A stretch of 50,795 bases of DNA, taken from Dinghuibacter sp035492835. GTDB taxonomy: Bacteria > Bacteroidota > Bacteroidia > Chitinophagales > Chitinophagaceae. The stretch covers positions 1-50,795 of the forward strand of contig NZ_DATJIY010000223.1 of assembly GCF_035492835.1 (NCBI RefSeq), written 5' to 3'. The stretch's first letter is position 1. Every line of letters begins with the position of its first letter. The notes below the pieces were generated by a model. That model saw only the letters and a program-made list of their open reading frames with translations, was not told where the DNA came from and did no database searches. Made by a program: the position numbers and the translations under genes. Below are positions 7,548-14,879 of the stretch, piece by piece.

Positions 7548-9472
7548 GCGAGCGCGCCCTCCACCGGCGTGGTTACGGGGTTCTTCATCCAGCGCTCGTA
7601 CCACAGCTGGAAGACCAGCAGGTTCCAGAGCTTCTGGTAGTTGACCTGCTCGCCGGCGAGGTACTGGCGGCTCAGCTCGGCGATGGGCGTGGCGTTGAAC
7701 AGGCCGCTCTCCTTGAGCTTGCGTTCGCCGAGGTAGTCGTGCATCTTTTCGGCCAGCTCGTCCCGGAACCACACCTTCAGCGGCGCGATAAAAGGCATCT
7801 TCGGCCGGTCCATGAGACCCTTGGGGATGTATTTGTGTACGATCTGCTTGAGTAAATACTTATTCACGCCGTCGCGGATCTTCAGGTCGGCGGGGAGCTG
7901 GGCGACGAACTCGATGACGCGGTGGTCGAGCATCGGCTCGCGGCCTTCCAGACCGACGGCCATGGTGGCGCGGTCGACCTTGACGAGGTTGTTGTCCACG
8001 AGGAAGGTCTTGTAATCCACGGCGAGCATCCGGTTGAGGTTGTCGAGGTGGGGACCGGGATAGTGGCCGGCGTCGAAGTTCGTTTCGTAGGCGGAGAAAG
8101 CCGGACGGATGAACGAGCGCACCTCGTGCTCGGGAATGTAGTGGCTGATGAGGCGCAGCGCTTCCATCGGGCTGCGGGAGGCCCATATGCCCTGCATCTT
8201 CCGGTAGCGGGTGCCGAAGTTGTATTGTTTGGAGAAATAAGGGATCTGGTCGGGGTTGAACAGGCCCATCGTCCCGCTCAGCACGGTTTGCAACGGCGCG
8301 GGCATGGCGGTGTAGCGCAGGGCCTGGTTGAACTTGTTGTAGCCGCCGAATATCTCGTCGCCCCCGTCCGCGGAGAGGGACACCTTTACGTGCTTGATGG
8401 CCAGCTGCGCCACCAGCGCCGTCGGGACGACGGAATTGTCCGCGAACGGCTCGTCATAGATCTCCGGAAGGTGGTGAAAAACGCCTGCCGCGTCGGCCGC
8501 GGTGACGTACCATTCGTGGTGGTCGGTGCCGAGGTAGTCGGCGATCTTCCTGGCTTCGCGGGCTTCGTTGAAACCGGCCTCGTGGAAGCCGATGGTAAAG
8601 GTCTTGATCCGGTCGGTGCGGCCCTTCTGGAGGAGCGCGGCGACGCTGCTGGAGTCGTACCCGCCGCTCAGGAACACGCCCACGGGCACGTCCGCCACCA
8701 TCCGGTAGTTGTAGGCGGAGAGCAGGAGGCGCTCGGTTTCCTCGATGGCTTCCTGGTCGGTGATCTTGAGCCGGGGCTTGTCGTAGGCCTCGGTCACGTC
8801 CCAGTAGGGGCTTTCGATCAACCGGCGCTCCCGCAGCGAAACCGTCAGGCTGTGGCCCGGACGGAGCTTCCAGGTATTCTTGAATATCGAGTACGGGGCG
8901 GGGATATAGCTGTATTGGAGGTAGAGCGCCAGCGAGTTGACGTCTATATCGCGGACGAAGGAACGGTGCTGGTGGAGCGACTTGAGCTCGCTGCCGAACA
9001 GGAAGGTGTGCCCGTCCCAATAGTAATAGAAGGGTTTTACACCGGCGCGGTCACGCGTCACCGTTACCTCGTTCTTGTCGCGGTCGAGGATGACGTAGGC
9101 GAACATGCCGATGAAACGGTGGACCACCGAAGGTCCCCAGCAGTGAAAACCCTTCAGGATGACCTCGGTGTCGGAGGTGGAGTCGAAGCTGTAACCCTTT
9201 TGCTCGAGCTCCCGGCGGATCTCCATGAAGTTGTAGACCTCGCCGTTGAAGATCATGCTCAGGTGCCTGAAGTGCATCGGCTGGTGACCGCCGGCGGACA
9301 GGTCCAGGATCGACAGGCGGCGCTGTCCGAGCCCGACGGAGGCCTGGGGTTGCTCGAGGACTTCATAGCCGGCGTCGTTGGGTCCCCGATGGGCGAGAAC
9401 GTCGGTCATGCGGACCAGCGTGTCTTTGCCCGTCTGGCGTGTAAAATCGATAAAACCGGCTATACCACACAT
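7544..9472 (-). CDS. asnB: Asparagine synthase (glutamine-hydrolysing)-like amidotransferase
   Basis: 642 residues start MCGIAGFIDFTRQTG, so Cys2 is the glutaminase nucleophile after Met removal. The N-terminal class II glutaminase domain includes HRGPNDAGYE and MIFNGEVYNFMEIR. The synthetase domain carries the pyrophosphate loop VGVFLSGGYDSSS and SADGGDEIFGGYN. Such genes inside polysaccharide clusters are usually thought to amidate a uronic or amino-acid substituent instead of serving general asparagine supply. That role is inferred from the flanking GT2 and GT4 genes. It is coupled to the downstream GT4 by a 4-bp overlap. General asparagine synthesis cannot be excluded. Confidence 0.9.
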   Translation of the reverse strand: MCGIAGFIDFTRQTGKDTLVRMTDVLAHRGPNDAGYEVLEQPQASVGLGQRRLSILDLSAGGHQPMHFRHLSMIFNGEVYNFMEIRRELEQKGYSFDSTSDTEVILKGFHCWGPSVVHRFIGMFAYVILDRDKNEVTVTRDRAGVKPFYYYWDGHTFLFGSELKSLHQHRSFVRDIDVNSLALYLQYSYIPAPYSIFKNTWKLRPGHSLTVSLRERRLIESPYWDVTEAYDKPRLKITDQEAIEETERLLLSAYNYRMVADVPVGVFLSGGYDSSSVAALLQKGRTDRIKTFTIGFHEAGFNEAREARKIADYLGTDHHEWYVTAADAAGVFHHLPEIYDEPFADNSVVPTALVAQLAIKHVKVSLSADGGDEIFGGYNKFNQALRYTAMPAPLQTVLSGTMGLFNPDQIPYFSKQYNFGTRYRKMQGIWASRSPMEALRLISHYIPEHEVRSFIRPAFSAYETNFDAGHYPGPHLDNLNRMLAVDYKTFLVDNNLVKVDRATMAVGLEGREPMLDHRVIEFVAQLPADLKIRDGVNKYLLKQIVHKYIPKGLMDRPKMPFIAPLKVWFRDELAEKMHDYLGERKLKESGLFNATPIAELSRQYLAGEQVNYQKLWNLLVFQLWYERWMKNPVTTPVEGALA

Positions 9473-9503
9473 ACGTTTCCAGAGTTTAAGGTTGGGAAGA
9501 GTC

Positions 9504-10412
9504 CTAGTGTTTAAGGTTGGACAAATCCCAGTTAGACAAATTCCAAGCGAGACCCTGCCAGAACGCCCTCAGGTGTTTGGATTCCCGTTTGGCGATATAT
9601 TTAAGCGTGTTCTTCGGGACGGTGCACAGGGCGTAATAGGTGGTGAAAACGACCAGCGGCCAGCCCTTTACGTTCCGCCGCATAAACAGGATGCGGTTGC
9701 GGTTCTGGTAAAAGGTCTTGAGCGTGCTGACCTTGCCCACCGTCATCGACTCCTTGTGGTAGATCAGGCTTTTGGGCTGGTAGTATATCTGGTAGCCCTT
9801 GCGCTTGATCGACTCGCACCAGTCGAATTCCTCGTAATAGAGGAAGTAAACCTCCGGCATGAGGCCTACTTCCCTTATCACCCAGGCGGGGACCATCATT
9901 CCGCCCCCATGAGCGTAGTTGGTTACCCCCGCCTTATCGTATTGCCCGTAATCTTTCTTTTTGCAGCCGACCATGGCGTTCCGCCCGCTGAAGATGTTCA
10001 CCTCTTCGTACCCGGCGAACTCGATCGTGCCGGGCGCGTCGTAGTAGTGGAACTTCGGGCTGACGGCCCCGGCGTCGGGGTAGGTGTCGAATATCTCCAC
10101 CAGGCCTTCCAGGATGGTCGGCGTCAGGACGGTGTCGTTGTTGACAAAAAAGAGGTACTCCCCTTTGGCCGCCTTGATGCCGAGGTTGTTCCCCCCGGCA
10201 AAGCCGAGGTTCTTGGGGCTCATGATGAGCCGGACGTCGGGATAGGCCTTTTGCAGGGCCTCCACCGGGCTTTCACGGGAGGCGTTGTCCACTACGATCA
10301 CTTCCACGTTGGGGTACGTGAGGTAGTGGATGGACTCCAGGAGGTCCACCGTGACGGCCGTCTGATTATAGTTGATGGTGATGATGCTCACCAAAGGCTT
10401 CTGTGCTGCCAT
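9504..10412 (-). CDS. GT2-family glycosyltransferase (rhamnosyltransferase-like)
   Basis: 302 residues with a GT-A fold signature: VSIITINYNQTAVTVDLLESI at the N terminus, VEVIVVDNASRESP, then NLGFAGGNNLGIKAAKGEYLFFVNNDTVL. The NND corresponds to the metal-binding DxD region. Later YFLYYEEFDWCESIKRKGY matches the ED-type catalytic area of inverting GT2 enzymes. No membrane segment is present, so it is probably a peripheral cytosolic enzyme. The nearest named relatives I recall are rhamnosyltransferases, but the sugar is not proven. It sits directly after the membrane GT2 gene (1-bp gap). Confidence 0.9.
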   Translation of the reverse strand: MAAQKPLVSIITINYNQTAVTVDLLESIHYLTYPNVEVIVVDNASRESPVEALQKAYPDVRLIMSPKNLGFAGGNNLGIKAAKGEYLFFVNNDTVLTPTILEGLVEIFDTYPDAGAVSPKFHYYDAPGTIEFAGYEEVNIFSGRNAMVGCKKKDYGQYDKAGVTNYAHGGGMMVPAWVIREVGLMPEVYFLYYEEFDWCESIKRKGYQIYYQPKSLIYHKESMTVGKVSTLKTFYQNRNRILFMRRNVKGWPLVVFTTYYALCTVPKNTLKYIAKRESKHLRAFWQGLAWNLSNWDLSNLKH

Positions 10413-10413
10413 A

Positions 10414-11616
10414 TTACCGGTTCACGATGTTGTTTGAAATACTCGTACGGGTATGCAGGGTGTGGATAAACGTCTTGTTGGCGCTCCGTAGCGACAGGAG
10501 GTTGATGGCCATCCGCCCGATAGCGCCCGGGAGCCGCACCAGCGCGCGGGCCAGGTCGCGGCTGTAGTAAGCCCGCGGCAGCGCGAGGGCGAGCGTCAGC
10601 AAGTAGGTCACCCAGAGACCTAGCCCGGCATAGCCCAGCACGGGGTCCACGAAGAAAGCGCCCACGGCGACCAGCGGCAGCGCGCCCAGGAGCAGGGCCC
10701 GGGGCAGGACGACGTTGTTCAGCACCGCGAGGTTGAAGTACGACAGGTTCCCGCGGAACAGGTAGCCGCAACCCCGGATAAAGTACTTGCGCAGGTACAC
10801 CCACTGGCTCGATATCCAGCGGCGGCGCTGGTTCCCAAAGGCCTCGCCGGACTCGATCTTTTCGTCGTAGACGAGGGCGTCCTCGAGATAACGGATCTTC
10901 ACGCCCTTGGCGACCACCTTCAGCTGGAGGGGTTTGTCAAAACCGCCCACAGCGTCGATGGAGGTCAGGATGTCGCGGAGCATGTTGTACTCGAAGGCCA
11001 TCCCCGAGCCGATCACGGCGGAGGACAACCCGAGGGCGCTGGTTCCTTTGCGGAAAATATGGTTGTTGATGGCTTCGCTACAGGCGTCGAGGAAGGCGTA
11101 GGCGGTGTCCATGTTCTTGGCCACCCGGCGTCCCTGCACGGCCCGCGCGCCGAGGTCGAAGGCGCGGTTGATCTTCTGCAGGAAATCGCTATCCACCATG
11201 TTGTCGGCGTCGCATACCAGGACGATGTCGTAGGGCTGTTTGTTGCGCGCGAAAAAGGCGTTCAGCGAGCGCGTCTTGGTGCTCTGCTTAAAGGCCACCT
11301 CCCAAACGGTAAGGGGCAGGTTGCGGAGCTGGAGCACGGTGGCCGGTTGTAAGGAGTCCGCCATCACGTGCACGTCAAAACAGATCGCCGGGTAATCCTG
11401 GTCCAGGAGGTTCTGGGCGGTCGATACGATAATGCCGTCTTCTTTATAGGCAGGCACTACGACAGCGATCCTCCGGTAAAAACCCGGCTGGGTGCTGCCC
11501 AGCGTCCAGGGGTTCCGATAACGGGAACGGCCGGCGAGGGTAAGGATCAGGAGGTAAGCCACGGAGCATCCGAAGTAGATCAGCAGGATCAGCACCGTGA
11601 GCCAAAGGGTCGTCAT
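10414..11616 (-). CDS. Membrane-anchored GT2 glycosyltransferase
   Basis: 400 residues. One N-terminal membrane segment (TVLILLIYFGCSVAYLLIL) precedes a GT2 catalytic domain with AVVVPAYKEDGII and IVLVCDADNMVDSDFL (the DxD). GNQRRRWISSQW is the Q/RxxRW acceptor motif typical of processive or polymer-forming GT2 enzymes. Two or three more membrane helices close the protein (about residues 265-325). It is expected in the inner membrane with the active site in the cytosol. Within the operon it could extend the lipid-linked glycan. It is 3 bp from the sugar-phosphate transferase upstream. Confidence 0.88.
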   Translation of the reverse strand: MTTLWLTVLILLIYFGCSVAYLLILTLAGRSRYRNPWTLGSTQPGFYRRIAVVVPAYKEDGIIVSTAQNLLDQDYPAICFDVHVMADSLQPATVLQLRNLPLTVWEVAFKQSTKTRSLNAFFARNKQPYDIVLVCDADNMVDSDFLQKINRAFDLGARAVQGRRVAKNMDTAYAFLDACSEAINNHIFRKGTSALGLSSAVIGSGMAFEYNMLRDILTSIDAVGGFDKPLQLKVVAKGVKIRYLEDALVYDEKIESGEAFGNQRRRWISSQWVYLRKYFIRGCGYLFRGNLSYFNLAVLNNVVLPRALLLGALPLVAVGAFFVDPVLGYAGLGLWVTYLLTLALALPRAYYSRDLARALVRLPGAIGRMAINLLSLRSANKTFIHTLHTRTSISNNIVNR

Positions 11617-11619
11617 GGC

Positions 11620-12792
11620 TTAAACGTCGGCTTTTTGTATCAGGACCTTTGGCGTGTTGAGCAGTATCCTAAGATCGTAAAAGAAGTTGTGCTGGTTGGC
11701 GTAGTCGATGTCGAGGTTGATCCTTTCCTGTACGGACATGTTGGGATTCCCGCGCTTTTTGATCTGCCAGAGACCGGTCATGCCCGCGGGCGCCAGGAAG
11801 CGCTGGACGCTGTCGTCGCCGGTCAGGGTCATGGCCTCGTACAACGGCAGGGGACGGTTGCCCACCAGGGACATGTCCCCGAGCAGGACGTTGAGCAGCT
11901 GCGGCAGCTCGTCCAGGCTGGTGTTGCGAAGGAAACGGCCGAGCCGCGTGACGCGGGGGTCCTTGTCGATCTTCAGGAACATAGGCTTGCCGCTGGCGCC
12001 GGCCACATCGTACTGATTCAAATGTTTGATCTTGTCTATCTCTTTGTCCGCGCCTTGTTTCATGGTGCGGAACTTATAGAATTTGAAGATGCGGTACCCG
12101 CGGCCGGCGCGGGGGGACGCGTACAGCACGGGTCCACGGGAGTCCAGCTTGATGAGCAGGGCCACGATCGCCATGACCGGGGCCAGCAGAACCAGCGCTA
12201 TGCCGGAGAGCAGGATGTCCATGGTCCGCTGGGCCACGCGACGGGGGCGGGTGAACAGTGGCGCCGCCTCTTCCCGCGTATAGTACGGCAAGGTCTGACG
12301 GAGGTGCTTGTATTTTTTCAGGACGTCGATCTTGGCGCAGAGGTCGTCTTCGTTCCCCGCACCGTCGAATACGTCGTCCACGTTGCTCAGCGCAAAGGGA
12401 TCGTAGGGTGTTTCGGGCCCGTTGTCCCCGCCTTCGTCACCCGGTAACAGGACGATAAAGGGGATGCGGGCGTATTCCTTGGTCACGGAAAGGAACCCGG
12501 CGAAGTGGCTGATCAGGGACTCGTCCATGCGGATGTCGCAGAGGATCGCTTCCGGGAGGCTGCGGCCTTCCTGGTAGTATTCCAGCAGGAGGGTGTTGCG
12601 GGCCTCGTGGATGCTCGAGGCGGTAAAGCAGAGGTAACCCTTCCGGTTTAGTCCTTCGGCGCAATCGCCGGCGGCTTCACCGATCAAAAGGACGTTGCGG
12701 TCCGCGCTCTCCAGCGGGGAGACGGGGTGGGAATGCCACCGCCATTCTACCGTGTTCTTTTTGGTCTCGTAGGGGCGTAACGTTTCGATCAT
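11620..12792 (-). CDS. Initiating sugar-phosphate transferase with N-terminal degenerate receiver domain
   Basis: 390 residues in two parts. Residues about 185-390 are a bacterial sugar transferase: a membrane hairpin (MDILLSGIALVLLAPVMAIV), FKFYKFRTM, LRNTSLDELPQLLNVL and GDMSLVGNRPLP. This is the WcaJ/WbaP-type catalytic core that loads the first sugar-phosphate onto undecaprenyl phosphate. Residues about 32-165 resemble a response-regulator receiver. NVLLIGEAAGD stands where the acidic pair should be, Asp86 in AILCDIRMD matches the phospho-site, and IPFIVLLPG and VDDVFDG match later strands. The acidic pair and conserved Lys are missing, so it is probably an unphosphorylated or atypical regulatory module. 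It lies directly downstream of a canonical receiver gene. Confidence 0.88.
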   Translation of the reverse strand: MIETLRPYETKKNTVEWRWHSHPVSPLESADRNVLLIGEAAGDCAEGLNRKGYLCFTASSIHEARNTLLLEYYQEGRSLPEAILCDIRMDESLISHFAGFLSVTKEYARIPFIVLLPGDEGGDNGPETPYDPFALSNVDDVFDGAGNEDDLCAKIDVLKKYKHLRQTLPYYTREEAAPLFTRPRRVAQRTMDILLSGIALVLLAPVMAIVALLIKLDSRGPVLYASPRAGRGYRIFKFYKFRTMKQGADKEIDKIKHLNQYDVAGASGKPMFLKIDKDPRVTRLGRFLRNTSLDELPQLLNVLLGDMSLVGNRPLPLYEAMTLTGDDSVQRFLAPAGMTGLWQIKKRGNPNMSVQERINLDIDYANQHNFFYDLRILLNTPKVLIQKADV

Positions 12793-12800
12793 ACCGGCGG

Positions 12801-13241
12801 TTAGGATTTAGAAATGGTGAACAAAGAGCCTTTGGAAAACAGAGCGGCCTTGCGGGCCTCGGTTGCCACCGGGGATTCCGCCAGGACGCCATTGGCCGTT
12901 TCCAGGAGGTGTAGGGGATCGAACGGTTTCTGCAGGATGCGGGCGACGTTTGCCGAGGGCCTGGCGTCGTCCGTGGATGGGGCGTCCGTCAGCAAAATGA
13001 CGGGTATGTCGCGGTACAAACGGCTGGTGGCCAGGTGGGCGACCAGCTCGTGACCATCGATATTTTGCATATTGAGGTCGCAAAGGACCAGCCTGGGGCG
13101 TATGCCCCGGGACAGGATGTGTATGGCTTCCACCCCGTCGGAGGCGGTGAAAACCGTATACTGCTTGTCGAATATCGACTTCAGCAGTCTCAACAGTGGT
13201 TCGTTGTCGTCCACGATCAACAAGGTAGGCTTCATCATCAT
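12801..13241 (-). CDS. Stand-alone response-regulator receiver protein
   Basis: 146 residues forming one CheY-like domain: LLIVDDN gives the acidic pair Asp11-Asp12, LVLCDLNM gives phospho-acceptor Asp55, VILLTD gives Thr85 and ILQKPF gives Lys105. All four key positions are therefore present. A 25-residue tail follows with no DNA-binding domain, so output must be through protein contact. It is the first gene of the 10-kb exopolysaccharide operon and 8 bp from the receiver-fused sugar transferase, the obvious candidate partner. No histidine kinase is encoded in the window. Confidence 0.9.
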   Translation of the reverse strand: MMMKPTLLIVDDNEPLLRLLKSIFDKQYTVFTASDGVEAIHILSRGIRPRLVLCDLNMQNIDGHELVAHLATSRLYRDIPVILLTDAPSTDDARPSANVARILQKPFDPLHLLETANGVLAESPVATEARKAALFSKGSLFTISKS

Positions 13242-13417
13242 ACGGATAGGGGGTTAGTGTTGGGATACTGCCGTATGACCTGGCCGTCGCGTAGGGAGTA
13301 GGTCCTGCTTCCGGAGGCAGGCGATGAGCGCCGTACACCTCCGGAAGAGTAAGCTGAGGACCCGTGGACTACACTTATGCGTTCAAGCATAAAAACAATA
13401 TCTGATTTAAGAGGAAG

Positions 13418-13475
13418 CAAAAAAAGAAACCGTACTTGGACCTATTTTGGTAGGTAGTTCCAGGATACGGTTTCT
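13418..13475 (-). terminator. Intrinsic terminator in the leader of the exopolysaccharide operon (attenuator candidate)
   Basis: On the minus strand, the outer stem formed by AGAAACCGTA (13425-13434) and TACGGTTTCT (13466-13475) is extended inward by TGGA/TCCA and CCTA/TAGG around a TTTTGG loop. It is followed by an uninterrupted T-tract (13424-13418). The tract exists only in the minus orientation. There is no minus-strand gene immediately upstream, so the terminator stands in front of the receiver gene at 13241. Roughly 180 bp of untranslated sequence follow, with small hairpins at 13304-13321 and 13375-13392. Apart from the divergent promoter repeats, nothing else is seen in 13242-13558. 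Confidence 0.6.
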
Positions 13476-13520
13476 AAAAGCTAAAGTATAACGGGATTTT
13501 TTCCCGCACCGGGCCATTCC

Positions 13521-13551
13521 CGTGAACGCTCGGAAAATCCTCGTGAACGCT
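13521..13551. promoter_or_regulatory. Direct repeat CGTGAACGCT, two copies 21 bp apart
   Basis: CGTGAACGCT occurs at 13521-13530 and 13542-13551, each followed by a similar A-rich stretch (CGGAAAAT and GGTAAAAAT). The 21-bp period puts both copies on the same DNA face. They lie 8 bp before the start of the rightward GT2 gene and upstream of the leftward leader, so a regulator bound here could affect both divergent transcripts. No known consensus is recognised. Confidence 0.5.
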
Positions 13552-13558
13552 GGTAAAA

Positions 13559-14722
13559 ATGTATCTTGGGGACATGCTTCTCTGGAAAATACTCCTGTTC
13601 GGCTCTTGGTTCATCGTTGCTTATAACTACTTCGGATATGCGCTAATCGCTTTGATTATCAATAAGATGAACCGTCGGCGGGCGACCGTGGAAGGCTTTT
13701 TGGGGGATTCCGGGGCGCTGCCGGGGGTGACTTTCATTGTGGCCGCATATAACGAAGCGGCCTGTATCCGTGATAAAATCGCCAATTGCCGTTCCCTGGA
13801 CTATCCCGCGGACCGGGTGGAATGGTTATTCGTGACCGACGGGTCGACGGACGAGACGCCTTCTATCGTAGGGGCCGCCGCCGGGTTCCGGCTGTTGCAC
13901 GATCCCGCGCGCGGGGGAAAGTCGGCGGCGCTCAACCGGGCGGTCGCGGCGGCGAGCCACGATATTATTATATGTAGCGACGCGAATACGGTTTTGAATG
14001 TGGACGCCCTGCGGTTGATCGCCCGGCACTATGCGGACCCGAAGGTAGGGGGTGTCGCGGGGGAGAAAAAAGTCGTGTCGGTGACCGATGCGGCGGTGGG
14101 AAAGGGCGAAGGGGCATATTGGAAGTATGAGTCCGCGCTCAAGCGGATCGACTCCGGCTTCTATTCGGTCGTGGGCGCCGCCGGGGAGCTGTTTTCCTTT
14201 AGGAAAAGCCTATACGAGCCCGTCGATAAGTCCATCATATTAGACGATTTCGTCATATCCATGCGGATCGCGGCGAAGGGGTACCGTATACTATATGAAC
14301 CTGGGGCGATAGCGGCGGAGACGCCCTCGTTTTCGATGGAGGATGAAAGTAAGCGGAAGGTACGGATCGCGGCGGGCGGGTTTCAGTCGGTGGCGCTGCT
14401 GAGGGGGACCATCCATATATTTAAATACCCGCGGCTCTATTATTTATATATATCCCATCGGGTGCTCCGGTGGGTGGCGAGTCCTTTTTGCCTGATAATA
14501 GCCCTGATCGCGGGGGCGGTCCTCTGGTGGAACGACCCCGACCCGGTGTATACCTGGCTCTTCGGGGCCCAGGCGGCGTTTTATGCGCTCGCGGTAATCC
14601 CCATGAAGGCGGGACGCCTGCCCAAATACTTCGTTTTTATGAATCTCTCTGTCATTCAAGGATTTGTGCGCTGGATGAGGGGCGGACAGTCCGGGGCGTG
14701 GGAAAAATCACGGCGCGCGTAA
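13559..14722 (+). CDS. Membrane GT2-family glycosyltransferase
   Basis: 387 residues. An N-terminal membrane helix (about 8-33) is followed by a GT2 domain: GVTFIVAAYNEAACIRDKIANC, WLFVTDGSTDETP, GGKSAALNRAV and IIICSDANTVL, with AGEKK after the catalytic strand. A C-terminal hydrophobic region has three helices (about 305-365), and a KVRIAAGGFQS segment stands where the Q/RxxRW motif occurs. It is an inner-membrane enzyme with a cytosolic catalytic site. It resembles poly-sugar synthase-type GT2 proteins but could also act once per repeat unit. An alternative start at 13574 would shorten it by five residues. First gene of the rightward arm. Confidence 0.88.
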   Translation: MYLGDMLLWKILLFGSWFIVAYNYFGYALIALIINKMNRRRATVEGFLGDSGALPGVTFIVAAYNEAACIRDKIANCRSLDYPADRVEWLFVTDGSTDETPSIVGAAAGFRLLHDPARGGKSAALNRAVAAASHDIIICSDANTVLNVDALRLIARHYADPKVGGVAGEKKVVSVTDAAVGKGEGAYWKYESALKRIDSGFYSVVGAAGELFSFRKSLYEPVDKSIILDDFVISMRIAAKGYRILYEPGAIAAETPSFSMEDESKRKVRIAAGGFQSVALLRGTIHIFKYPRLYYLYISHRVLRWVASPFCLIIALIAGAVLWWNDPDPVYTWLFGAQAAFYALAVIPMKAGRLPKYFVFMNLSVIQGFVRWMRGGQSGAWEKSRRA

Positions 14723-14800
14723 TGCGCGTTCCCCCGTAAAAACACGCGTTTACGAACAAAATAACTGACTTCACCCAATTGTAAAAATTTGGTGGAAGGG

Positions 14801-14879
14801 GGCATCTAATTTTACCGTGCCGAATAGTATCGGCAATGGTTTTTGCTTACTTAAATCACCACAAACACAATTAGATGCC
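14801..14879 (+). promoter_or_regulatory. Inverted repeat pairing the 5' leader with the start codon of the giant gene
   Basis: GGCATCTAATT (14801-14811) is perfectly complementary to AATTAGATGCC (14869-14879), which contains the ATG of the next gene. Between the arms is another perfect hairpin, TGCCGA/TCGGCA (14818-14823 and 14830-14835). If transcribed, the start codon would be buried in an 11-bp stem, suggesting translational control. As DNA it could instead be a spaced operator. Confidence 0.5.

Noticed and set aside
7547..7772. Longer start for the GT4 gene inside asnB
   Set aside because: The extra 75 residues are Arg/Pro rich, overlap asnB entirely and match no GT4 N terminus. ATG 7547 overlaps the asnB stop as ATGA.
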